In this document: piece after piece, positions 1 to 7,490 of the stretch
Layout of the letters: every line of letters begins with the position of its first letter
Numbering within the stretch: position 1 is the first letter of the stretch
Source of the DNA: Hydrogenophaga pseudoflava
GTDB lineage: Bacteria; Pseudomonadota; Gammaproteobacteria; Burkholderiales; Burkholderiaceae_C
Assembly (NCBI RefSeq): GCF_031020795.1
Contig: NZ_JAVHJP010000008.1
Location: 147,603 to 211,602 of the forward strand
DNA: 64,000 bases
Reading direction: 5' to 3'
The notes under the pieces: model-generated
The model's database searches: none
Seen by the model: the letters and a program-made list of their open reading frames with translations, nothing else
Told to the model about the DNA's origin: nothing
Program-made: the position numbers and the translations under genes

Positions 1-708
1 AGGCTCAATGTGCGCGTGCCCGAGGCGCGGCTGATCGCCAGCGGCAACTGGGCCGCCACCGGGGACGAGGGCGCCGCGCGCCGCACCCGGCTGGACTTCC
101 GGCTGGACGTGGACGACGCGGGCCGGCTGCTGACCCGCTTCGGCCGTGCGGGCGTGGTGCGTGGCGGCAGCGGCCACATCGAGGGCGAGATCGGCTGGCT
201 CGGGTCGCCCTTCACACTGGACTACCCCAGCCTCTCGGGCGAGATGGCGGCCAGCTTCGAGAGCGGCCAGTTCCTCAAGGTTGAGCCGGGGGCGGCCAAG
301 CTGCTGGGCGTGCTGAGCCTGCAGGCGCTGCCGCGGCGCCTGAGCCTGGACTTCCGCGACGTGTTCTCTGAGGGCTTCGCCTTCGACTTCGTGCGCGGCG
401 ACGCCAAGATCGCCCAGGGCGTGGCGACCACCAACAACCTGCAGATGAAGGGCGTCAACGCCGCCGTGCTGATGGAGGGCAGCGCCGACATCGTGCGCGA
501 GCAGCAGGACCTCAAGGTGGTGGTGGTGCCCGACCTCAACGCCGGCACCGCCTCGCTGATCGCCACCGCCATCAACCCGGCCATCGGCCTGGGCACCTTC
601 CTGGCGCAGTTCCTGCTGCGCGAACCGCTGCAGGCGGCCACCACCCAGCAGTTCCACATCAGCGGCGGCTGGGCCGACCCCAAGGTCGAAAAGATCGAAA
701 AGAAGTAA
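1..708 (+). CDS. YhdP/AsmA-like envelope protein, C-terminal part (5' end outside window)
   Basis: The reading frame is already open at base 1 and gives the last 235 residues before TAA. The piece is rich in alternating beta-strand pattern and carries phrases typical of the C-terminal AsmA-like region of the large YhdP (TIGR02099) proteins, such as LGVLSLQALPRRLSLDFRD and a stretch ending in an INPAIGLG-type motif. YhdP-type proteins span the periplasm and are implicated in phospholipid transport to the outer membrane; that role is family knowledge. A GTG at base 10 is in frame but is unlikely to be the start because the family is normally over 1,000 residues long. The downstream hydrolase begins 28 bp later, so the two are probably co-transcribed. 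Confidence 0.75.
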   Translation, partial: RLNVRVPEARLIASGNWAATGDEGAARRTRLDFRLDVDDAGRLLTRFGRAGVVRGGSGHIEGEIGWLGSPFTLDYPSLSGEMAASFESGQFLKVEPGAAKLLGVLSLQALPRRLSLDFRDVFSEGFAFDFVRGDAKIAQGVATTNNLQMKGVNAAVLMEGSADIVREQQDLKVVVVPDLNAGTASLIATAINPAIGLGTFLAQFLLREPLQAATTQQFHISGGWADPKVEKIEKK

Positions 709-736
709 AAACGCACACCGACACCAAGGAGCATCC

Positions 737-1543
737 ATGAAAGTCGCCGCCATCCAGATGGTCTCGGGCATCAGCCTGGACGCCAACCTCAGCGCCGCGC
801 GCGCCCTGCTCGACCAGGCCGCCCGCGCCGGGGCCGAGCTCGCGGTGCTGCCCGAGTACTTCTGCTTCATGGGCCAGCAGGACGCCGACAAGCTGTTGCT
901 GGCCGAACAGACCGGCCTGGGCACGGTGCAGGATTTCCTCTCCGACGCCGCGCGCGATCTCAAGCTGTGGATCGTCGGCGGTACCCTGCCCATGGCCACC
1001 GACGACCCCGCCCACGCGGCCAACGCCTCGCTGGTCTACGACCACAAGGGCCACTGCGTCACCCGCTACGACAAGATCCACCTGTTCCGCTACGACAACG
1101 GCCGCGAGGCCTACGACGAGGCCGCGGTGCTGCGGGCCGGCGACACGCCGGTGACATTCGAGATGCAGACCCGCCACGGCGAGCACTGGCGCGTGGGCAT
1201 GAGCGTCTGTTACGACCTGCGCTTCGGCGAGCTCTACCGCATGCTCGCGGCCGACCTGCTGCTGGTACCCGCCGCCTTCACCCACACCACCGGCCAGGCC
1301 CACTGGGAAGTGCTGCTGCGCGCCCGCGCGATCGAGAACCAGGCCTACGTGATCGCCAGCGCCCAGGGCGGCGTGCACGAGAACGGGCGCCGCACCTGGG
1401 GCCACAGCATGGTGATCGACCCCTGGGGCCAGGTGATGGCGATGCAGGCCGAAGGCCCGGGCGTGGTGCTGGCCGACATCGACCTCGAACGGCTGCACGC
1501 GGTGCGCGAACAGCTGCCCTCGCTGCAGCACCGCCGCCTCTGA
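737..1543 (+). CDS. Carbon-nitrogen hydrolase, Nit1/NitB type (probable deaminated-glutathione amidase)
   Basis: The 268-residue protein is a single nitrilase-superfamily domain. The catalytic Glu-Lys-Cys triad is visible: E40 in AVLPEYF, K113 in YDKIHLF and C158 in SVCYDLRF. The DKIHLF and CYDLRFGELYR blocks are characteristic of the Nit1 branch, whose members hydrolyse deaminated glutathione formed by transaminase side reactions; other omega-amidases cannot be excluded. There is no signal peptide, so it should be cytoplasmic. A good ribosome binding site, AAGGAG at 727-732, supports the ATG. The YhdP-type gene lies immediately upstream, a pairing I recall as common in Betaproteobacteria. 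The dctS-like gene starts 4 bp after the stop. Confidence 0.88.
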   Translation: MKVAAIQMVSGISLDANLSAARALLDQAARAGAELAVLPEYFCFMGQQDADKLLLAEQTGLGTVQDFLSDAARDLKLWIVGGTLPMATDDPAHAANASLVYDHKGHCVTRYDKIHLFRYDNGREAYDEAAVLRAGDTPVTFEMQTRHGEHWRVGMSVCYDLRFGELYRMLAADLLLVPAAFTHTTGQAHWEVLLRARAIENQAYVIASAQGGVHENGRRTWGHSMVIDPWGQVMAMQAEGPGVVLADIDLERLHAVREQLPSLQHRRL

Positions 1544-1547
1544 AGCG

Positions 1548-3545
1548 ATGAAACGACCGCCGCGGCGCTGGCTGCTGTGGGGCGCGCTGCTGCTGCTGGT
1601 GGTGGTGCTGCTGGTGGTGCTGGTGTTCCTGGCGGCGAAGTACGAAGAATCGCGCGACCAGGAGGCGCTGGAGCGCGACGCCGCCGCGCTGGCTGGCGAC
1701 ATCCGCAGCGGCCTGGTGCGCAACGTGCAGACCCTGCAGGCGCTGCACAGCGTGGCACCCACCGCGGCGTCCTGGCAGGACCCGGCCGCCGAGCTGCTGG
1801 ACCAGCACCGCGAGCTGGTGAGGCTGGAGTGGCGCGACGCCGGCCTGCGCCTGGTGGCCGAGCGCGATTCGTCCTACGTGGCCGGCCTGTACGGCCAGAT
1901 GGCGCGTGCCCAGGCGCTGCCCGACGTGCGCCAGGCCTGCGAGAGCGCTCAGCGCGTGTCCGGGCCCTCGTTCTCGCCGAGCTACTTCTGGCCGATGAGC
2001 AGCGGCCTGGGCATGGAGCTGATGGAGATGTGCCTGCCGGTGGTGCGCACCGGCGCGGCCGAGGGCTACCTGGTGGCCACCTACGCCCTGCCCGGCCTGC
2101 TGTCCGAGCTGACCAACAAGGCGCTGCTGCGCCACCGCGGTCTGGCCTTCACCGAGGTCGATGGCACGCGTCTGGCGCTGCACAGCACGGTCTCGGGCAG
2201 CCGCAGCGTGCAGGTGGCCAACGCCCTGCTCGACCTGCCGGGCCACACGCTGATGCTGCGGCTGGAGAGCCCGCGCCGGGTCGCGGGCCTGTTCCCCAAC
2301 GTGCTGACCGCGGTGGTGGGCGCGCTCTCGCTGGCCCTGCTGGCGGTGCTGGTGCTGCTGGGGCGCGACATGCGGCGGCGCCAGCGCGCCGAGACCGAGG
2401 TGGCCGAGGCGCTGGCCTTCCGCAAGGCGATGGAGAACTCGCTGGTGACCGGGCTGCGCGCGCGCGACATGAACGGGCGCGTGACCTATGTGAACCCCGC
2501 GTTCTGCCAGATGGTGGGCTTCTCCGCCAGCGAGCTGATCGGGTCCGGCCTGCCCGCGCCCTGGTGGCCGCCCGAGCTGGTGGACGAGTACCAGCAGCGC
2601 CAGGCGGTGCGGCTGGCCGGCCAGGTGTTCCCGCGCGAGGGTTACGAGTCGGTGTTCCAGCGCAAGGACGGCACGCGCTTTCCGGTGCTGATCATCGAGG
2701 CGCCGCTGATCGACGCACAGGGCACGCAGACCGGTTTCATGAGCGCCATCCTCGACCTGAGCGAGCAGCGCCGCGTCGAGGAACTCAACCGTGCCTCGCA
2801 GGAGCGGCTGCAGGCCACCGCGCGCCTGGCGACCGTCGGCGAGATGGCCTCGCTGCTGAGCCACGAACTCAACCAGCCGCTGGCCGCCATCGCCAGCTAT
2901 GCCAGCGGCTCGCTCAATCTGCTGGACGACGCCAGCGCCCCGCCCGATCTGCTGCGCCAGGCCATGCAGCGCGTGAGCGAACAGGCCGAGCGCGCGGGCC
3001 GCGTGATCAAGAGCGTGGCCGACTTCGTGCGGCGGCGCGAGCAGGTGCGCGAGGCGGTGTCACCGAGCGATCTGCTGGACGCCATCACGCCGCTGCTGGG
3101 CCTGCAGGCCAAGAAGCTGGACATCCGGGTCGAGACCCGCATCGCGCCGGGCTGCCCGGCGGTGCTGTGCGACCGCACCATGGTCGAGCAGGTGCTGCTG
3201 AACCTGGCGCGCAACGGCATGCAGGCCATGCCCGAGGGCGACCCGCCGCTGGCCTCGGGCCTGCGCAGCATCCAGATCCACATCGCGCCGCGCCGCACGC
3301 AGACCGCCGACGGCGAGCCGCTGCGCAAGACCTGGGTCGAGTTCGCTGTCACCGACCACGGCCGGGGCCTGAGCGACGAGGTGCGCGAGAAGCTGTTCAC
3401 GCCCTTCTTCACCACCAAGGCCGAGGGCATGGGCCTGGGCCTGTCTCTGTGCCGCACCGTGATCGAGCAGCACGGCGGCGCGCTGACCCATGAGCCGGCG
3501 CAGCCACGCGGCACGGTCTTCCGCTTCACGCTCCCCGGGGTGTAG
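1548..3545 (+). CDS. PAS-domain sensor histidine kinase, DctS-like
   Basis: The 665-residue protein has a membrane segment at about 8-30, a periplasmic sensor region to about 250, a second membrane segment at about 251-271, a PAS domain at about 290-410 (NGRVTYVNPAFCQMVGFSASE), then HisKA with phospho-acceptor H439 in LLSHELNQPLAAI and a HATPase domain with DHGRGLS and GMGLGLSLCR. This is the architecture of DctS/FixL-like kinases that partner FixJ-type regulators, and such a regulator is encoded 41 bp downstream. DctS proteins sense C4-dicarboxylates, but no dicarboxylate transporter lies in this window, so the ligand is inference. The ATG is preceded by GAAGCG, a weak ribosome site, and translation may be coupled to the hydrolase gene. 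Confidence 0.82.
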   Translation: MKRPPRRWLLWGALLLLVVVLLVVLVFLAAKYEESRDQEALERDAAALAGDIRSGLVRNVQTLQALHSVAPTAASWQDPAAELLDQHRELVRLEWRDAGLRLVAERDSSYVAGLYGQMARAQALPDVRQACESAQRVSGPSFSPSYFWPMSSGLGMELMEMCLPVVRTGAAEGYLVATYALPGLLSELTNKALLRHRGLAFTEVDGTRLALHSTVSGSRSVQVANALLDLPGHTLMLRLESPRRVAGLFPNVLTAVVGALSLALLAVLVLLGRDMRRRQRAETEVAEALAFRKAMENSLVTGLRARDMNGRVTYVNPAFCQMVGFSASELIGSGLPAPWWPPELVDEYQQRQAVRLAGQVFPREGYESVFQRKDGTRFPVLIIEAPLIDAQGTQTGFMSAILDLSEQRRVEELNRASQERLQATARLATVGEMASLLSHELNQPLAAIASYASGSLNLLDDASAPPDLLRQAMQRVSEQAERAGRVIKSVADFVRRREQVREAVSPSDLLDAITPLLGLQAKKLDIRVETRIAPGCPAVLCDRTMVEQVLLNLARNGMQAMPEGDPPLASGLRSIQIHIAPRRTQTADGEPLRKTWVEFAVTDHGRGLSDEVREKLFTPFFTTKAEGMGLGLSLCRTVIEQHGGALTHEPAQPRGTVFRFTLPGV

Positions 3546-3586
3546 CCCCACCCTCCGCCGCCGCGCGGGTCGCTATCATCCCGCCC

Positions 3587-4225
3587 ATGACCCAGCATCC
3601 CGACGCCAAGGTGTTCATCGTGGACGACGATGCGGGCGTGCGCGATGCGCTGGCCTGGCTGCTGCGCACGCGCCGCCTGCTCAGCGAGTGCTACGAGAGC
3701 GCCGACGCTTTCCTGGCCGAGATCGGCCACTGGTCCTCCGAACCCGCCATGCCCTGCTGCCTGCTGCTGGACGTGCGCATGCCCGGCACCAGCGGCCTGG
3801 CGCTGTTCGAGCAGTTGCTGGCGCTGCCCTGGCAGTCGGCCATGCCGGTGATCTTCCTCTCCGGCCACGCCGACGTGCCGACCGCCGTCGACGCGGTCAA
3901 GCGCGGCGCCTTCGATTTCTGCGAGAAGCCCTTTTCCGACAACGCCCTGGTCGACCGCGTCGAGCAGGCGCTGGCGCGGTCGGCGCAGGTGCAGGAAGGG
4001 CGGCGCGCCCAGCGCAGCGTGCAGCAGCGCCTGGACAGCCTGACCGAGCGCGAGCGCGACGTCATGGACCTGGTGATCGCCGGCCTGCCCAACAAGCTGG
4101 TGGCCGACCGGCTCAACATCAGCGTGCGCACGGTGGAGGTCCACCGCTCGCGCGTGTTCGACAAGATGGGCGTCAAGTCGGCCGTCGAACTGGCCAACGC
4201 GCTGCGCCAGCTGGGGGCGCGCTGA
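3587..4225 (+). CDS. FixJ/LuxR-family response regulator, DctR-like
   Basis: The 212-residue protein has an N-terminal receiver domain with acidic pocket IVDDD and phospho-acceptor D62 in LLDVRMPG, and a C-terminal LuxR-type helix-turn-helix at about 145-205 (LTERERDVMDLV, then VRTVEVHRSRVFDKMG). It is the cognate regulator of the preceding kinase by adjacency and family pairing. A TATCAT hexamer at 3574-3579 ends 7 bp before the ATG and there is no Shine-Dalgarno sequence, so a leaderless transcript is possible in addition to readthrough from the kinase gene. Target promoters are not evident in the window. Confidence 0.85.
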   Translation: MTQHPDAKVFIVDDDAGVRDALAWLLRTRRLLSECYESADAFLAEIGHWSSEPAMPCCLLLDVRMPGTSGLALFEQLLALPWQSAMPVIFLSGHADVPTAVDAVKRGAFDFCEKPFSDNALVDRVEQALARSAQVQEGRRAQRSVQQRLDSLTERERDVMDLVIAGLPNKLVADRLNISVRTVEVHRSRVFDKMGVKSAVELANALRQLGAR

Positions 4226-4228
4226 GGC

Positions 4229-4369
4229 TCAGTCGTCCCGCGGATCGGGCCGGTCGGCCTTGCGCTCCTCGGGCAGTTCCCCGTTTTTCCGACCCGAGAA
4301 CATGGTCCACCACACGATGAAGATCAGCAGTACCAGCGCGGCGAGCGCTTCGAGCAGCAACAGGGTCAT
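4229..4369 (-). CDS. 46-residue single-pass membrane protein, function unknown
   Basis: The frame encodes a hydrophobic N-terminal helix (residues about 2-22, LLLLEALAALVLLIFIVWW) followed by a short charged tail ending RPDPRDD, the usual form of a small inner-membrane protein. The frame extends upstream into mltA antisense, but the ATG at 4369-4367 puts the hydrophobic helix right at the N terminus, which is why I chose it. Its start codon interleaves with the ATG of mltA on the other strand (4368-4370). The stop lies 3 bp from that of the response regulator gene, which converges on it. There is no clear ribosome binding site. I do not recognise a family. Confidence 0.5.
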   Translation of the reverse strand: MTLLLLEALAALVLLIFIVWWTMFSGRKNGELPEERKADRPDPRDD

Positions 4370-5519
4370 GGACAGGGGCCGTAGCGCGCTGGTTCGGTGG
4401 ACGACGGCGCTGATTGTAGGCAGCCTGGCCGCCTGCACCACCGTCGAGCTGCCGCCCTCGGGGCCGACGCCGGGCGCCCGGCCCGCCGATGGCGGCCTGC
4501 CGCCCGCCATCCAGCAGCCGGGCAGCCGCTGGGTGCCGGTGCGCTGGAGCGACCTGCCCGGCTGGGGCCTGGACAGCCTGCACGAGGTCTGGGGCGCCTG
4601 GGTGCGCGGCTGCGAGAAGCCCTCGCCGGTGCAGGCACCGCTGTGCGCCGAGCTGCGGCCGCTGATCATGGCTGGCACCGCCGAGCAGCAGGCCTGGATC
4701 GAAAGCCGCTTCCAGCCCTACCGTGTGATGGAGCCCGACGGCAGCACGCCGCAGGGCCTGCTCACCGGCTACTACGAACCGGTGCTGGAGGCCTCGCGCA
4801 CCACCACCTTCAGCCACCGCGTGCCGGTGTACGCGCCGCCGGTCGGTGTGCGCCTGGGCAGCAACGAGGCGCCCTGGTACACCCGGCAGGAGATCGACAC
4901 CCTGCCCGCGGCGCAGGCCGCGCTCAGGGGCCGGGTCATCGCCTGGCTGTCCGACCCGATCGACGCCCTGGTGCTGCAGATCCAGGGCTCGGGCCGGCTG
5001 AACATCAAGGAAGCCGACGGCACGGTCAGGCAGGCGCGGGTGGAATTTGCGGCGCACAACGGCCACCCCTACCAGAGCGTGGGCAAGTGGCTGCTGGACA
5101 GGCGCGAGATCCGCGAGGGCAACTGGGAGGGCATCCGCGCCTGGGCCGCGCAGAACCCGGGCCGGCTCAACGAGATGCTCTGGAGCAACCCGCGCACGGT
5201 GTTCTTCCGAGAGGTGCGGCTGACCGATCTCAACGCCCGCTTCGGCCCCCCCGGTGCGCAGGGGGTGCCGCTGACGCCGGGCCGCTCGATCGCCGTCGAT
5301 CCGCAGAGCATCCCCTACGGCACGCCGGTCTGGCTGGCGTCCAAGGGCGTGGTCTTCAACCAGCAGCGCCTGGTGATGGCCCAGGACACGGGCGGCGCCA
5401 TCACCGGCGCCGTGCGCGCCGACCTGTTCACCGGCTGGGGCAACTGGGGCGACGCGCCCTACCAGCTGGCCTCGCGGCTCAAGCAGCCGCTGCAGATGTG
5501 GGTGCTCTGGCCGCGCTGA
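4368..5519 (+). CDS. mltA: Membrane-bound lytic murein transglycosylase A
   Basis: The 383-residue protein begins with a lipoprotein signal (GSLAAC lipobox, cysteine near residue 23), so it should be anchored to the outer membrane. MltA signatures follow: LLTGYYEPVLEAS, the VLQIQGSGRL block, and a C-terminal 3D domain with catalytic D340 in AQDTGGAI. It cleaves murein between MurNAc and GlcNAc, forming 1,6-anhydro ends. The frame is open upstream to 4260, but starting at 4368 gives a standard signal peptide and a length close to E. coli MltA; AGGG sits only 2 bp before this ATG, so the start is not certain. The stop is 7 bp from that of the convergent glycosyltransferase at the end of the EPS locus. 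Confidence 0.88.
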   Translation: MDRGRSALVRWTTALIVGSLAACTTVELPPSGPTPGARPADGGLPPAIQQPGSRWVPVRWSDLPGWGLDSLHEVWGAWVRGCEKPSPVQAPLCAELRPLIMAGTAEQQAWIESRFQPYRVMEPDGSTPQGLLTGYYEPVLEASRTTTFSHRVPVYAPPVGVRLGSNEAPWYTRQEIDTLPAAQAALRGRVIAWLSDPIDALVLQIQGSGRLNIKEADGTVRQARVEFAAHNGHPYQSVGKWLLDRREIREGNWEGIRAWAAQNPGRLNEMLWSNPRTVFFREVRLTDLNARFGPPGAQGVPLTPGRSIAVDPQSIPYGTPVWLASKGVVFNQQRLVMAQDTGGAITGAVRADLFTGWGNWGDAPYQLASRLKQPLQMWVLWPR

Positions 5520-5526
5520 ACAGTCG

Positions 5527-6618
5527 TCACGGCCACTGCGCCGTCACCTGCGTGATCACCTCGACCAGCTTGCGCACCGCCGCGTCCCAGGTGAAGCGCG
5601 TCACGAAGATGCGCCCCTCGTCCGACAGACCCTGCCACAGCGCGGGGTCGCTCTGCAGGCGCACCAGGGCCGCCTCCCAGGCCGCCGGGTCGTGCGGATC
5701 GGCGGTCAGCGCCCCCGGCCCGCAGACCTCGGGCAGGGCGCCGCAGGGTGCGATCACGGCGGGCGTGCCCAGCCGCAGGCCCTCGACCGGCGGCAGGCCG
5801 AAGCCCTCGGTCAGCGAGGGCGTGCAGACGGCCAGCGCGTGGGCCTGCAGGCTGCTCATCTCGCCCTCGCTCACGTAGCCGGCGAACACCGCGTTGGGTG
5901 GCAGGGGGTGGCCGGCGGCGGCGAAGTCGCTGGCCCGGGCGCGGCCGGTGAGCACCAGTGTCAGCCCTGCCAGTCCGGGGCGGGCAAAGGCCCGCAGCAG
6001 CAGGCCGATGTTCTTGTGCGGCTGCAGGTTGGCCAGCGACAGCGCATAGCGCCGGGGGGTCAGGCCCAGTCGGGCCAGCACGCTGTCGTCGCGCGGGAAG
6101 CGCAGCACGTGGTCGACGCCGTTGTGGACGACGTGGATGCGTTCGGCCGGTGCGATGCCCAGGGACACGAGCTCGCGCTTGGCGAACTCGGACACCGTGA
6201 GCAGGCCGCGCTGGGCGGCGCCGGCACGCCGGATGTGCAGCCGCGCCCAGGCGCTGCGCACCCGTCCATAGGAGCGCGGTGTGGTGAACACCTGGGCGTC
6301 GTGCACCATGGTCAGGCCCGCGCGCACCGTCAGCGGCGTCATGTTGCAGAAATTGACCAGCAGCCGGCCCTGCGCGGCGCCAGGCAGGCACAGCTGCTCC
6401 CAGGCGATGCCATGCAGATGGCCCGTCGCGCGGACCGGCAGGCCCGGCGCCGGCCATGTCAGCGCCGCGTCCCGCGGCACCGCGATCGAGACGTCCGGGC
6501 GCTGCGGCAATTCGCCCAGCGCGCGCGAGAGCTCGAAGGCCACGCGGTGCACGGCGGTGGGGGCGGCCGACATGAACTTGCCGTTGATGACGACCCCGGT
6601 CGGGGTTCCGGTGGTCAC
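5527..6618 (-). CDS. Glycosyltransferase family 4 (last gene of the EPS locus)
   Basis: The 363-residue protein has the C-terminal GT-B donor-binding half typical of GT4: IHVVHNGVDHVLRF, LANLQPHKNIGLLLRAF, and the E-x7-E motif within LTEGFGLPPVEGLRLGTP. It is expected to act on the inner face of the cytoplasmic membrane, adding a sugar from a nucleotide donor to the lipid-linked EPS repeat. GTG at 6618 is chosen because it overlaps the stop of the upstream GT2 gene as GTGA; the longer frame to 6879 runs inside that gene. Linkage and sugar cannot be told from sequence; mannose is possible because manC is in the same locus. Confidence 0.83.
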   Translation of the reverse strand: MTTGTPTGVVINGKFMSAAPTAVHRVAFELSRALGELPQRPDVSIAVPRDAALTWPAPGLPVRATGHLHGIAWEQLCLPGAAQGRLLVNFCNMTPLTVRAGLTMVHDAQVFTTPRSYGRVRSAWARLHIRRAGAAQRGLLTVSEFAKRELVSLGIAPAERIHVVHNGVDHVLRFPRDDSVLARLGLTPRRYALSLANLQPHKNIGLLLRAFARPGLAGLTLVLTGRARASDFAAAGHPLPPNAVFAGYVSEGEMSSLQAHALAVCTPSLTEGFGLPPVEGLRLGTPAVIAPCGALPEVCGPGALTADPHDPAAWEAALVRLQSDPALWQGLSDEGRIFVTRFTWDAAVRKLVEVITQVTAQWP

Positions 6619-7490
6619 AGTTCGAGAATCCTGCGGGGGTCGACCTGTCCCCGCAGGATGTCCAGAATGGCCAGCCAGTTGCCGGCCGCGCGGCCCTGGC
6701 GGTCGATCCAGGGTTCGGGCCGGAGCAGCCGGGCGTGGTTGGCGATCAGGTTGCGCAGGATCATGCGCACGGCGACCCGCCGCGGCAGCGTCGCCTTGCG
6801 CAGCAGGTACACCGGGTTGCAGACCTGGCTGTAGCCCAGCCGCCGCCCGCTCTGCTCGCGGCCGCGTTTTTCGCCGCAATGCACGCCGCGGAAGGCGTCG
6901 GTGTGCACCAGCGGGCCCGGCACCCGGCCGCCGAAGTCCAGGTCTTCCAGCCAGGCGTAGAGCGGCAGGTTCTCGTCGAACCGGACCCCCGCGATGGCCG
7001 ACACCCGGTAGGCCATGTTGCAGCCGTAGAGCCCATGGGTGTGCGCCAGGATGGACACCGTCTGCGGTTCCCCCGCCGCGTCGGCGGCGTCCACCAGGCG
7101 CTGCGCTTCGTCCGCGGAGATTCCGGGCCCGCCGATGCCGTCGGCCAGCACCAGGCCGTGCGCGCCGGCCACCCCGGGGTGCTGCGCCAACAGCCGTGCA
7201 ACGCCGGCGATGGCGAAGCGCGAGGGCACGAAGTCGTCGTCGTAGAAAACCACGGCGTCGATGTCCGGGCGCAGCCGGTCCAGGCCGCGGTTGCGCTGCG
7301 CGCAGGAACCGCGCGGCCCGAAAAGATGCTCCACCTCGAACGGATGGTTCTGGGCGGGCGGTGCATCGGCCCGGCTTTCCAGCGAGAGGATGACCTGCGC
7401 GGGAAGCTGCGTCTGCGCGGCGAGCCGGTCCAGCAGCGCCGCCAGGCTGTCGGGGCGACCCAGGGAGGCGACGATGACGGCGACCTTCAT
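6615..7490 (-). CDS. Glycosyltransferase family 2, EPS locus (paralogue of 20303-21217)
   Basis: The 291-residue GT-A protein starts MKVAVIVASLGRPDSL and carries the metal/nucleotide-binding triad DDD in VVFYDDDFVPS. It shares a run of blocks with the other GT2 of the locus: CNMAYR, LPLYAWLEDLDF, RGVHCG, GYSQ, NPVYLLRKATLP. The two are therefore paralogues or act on closely related steps. It should transfer a sugar to the growing lipid-linked repeat on the cytoplasmic side. The start overlaps the stop of the GMC oxidoreductase gene as ATGA, and its own stop overlaps the next gene as GTGA, so translation is probably coupled. Confidence 0.84.
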   Translation of the reverse strand: MKVAVIVASLGRPDSLAALLDRLAAQTQLPAQVILSLESRADAPPAQNHPFEVEHLFGPRGSCAQRNRGLDRLRPDIDAVVFYDDDFVPSRFAIAGVARLLAQHPGVAGAHGLVLADGIGGPGISADEAQRLVDAADAAGEPQTVSILAHTHGLYGCNMAYRVSAIAGVRFDENLPLYAWLEDLDFGGRVPGPLVHTDAFRGVHCGEKRGREQSGRRLGYSQVCNPVYLLRKATLPRRVAVRMILRNLIANHARLLRPEPWIDRQGRAAGNWLAILDILRGQVDPRRILEL

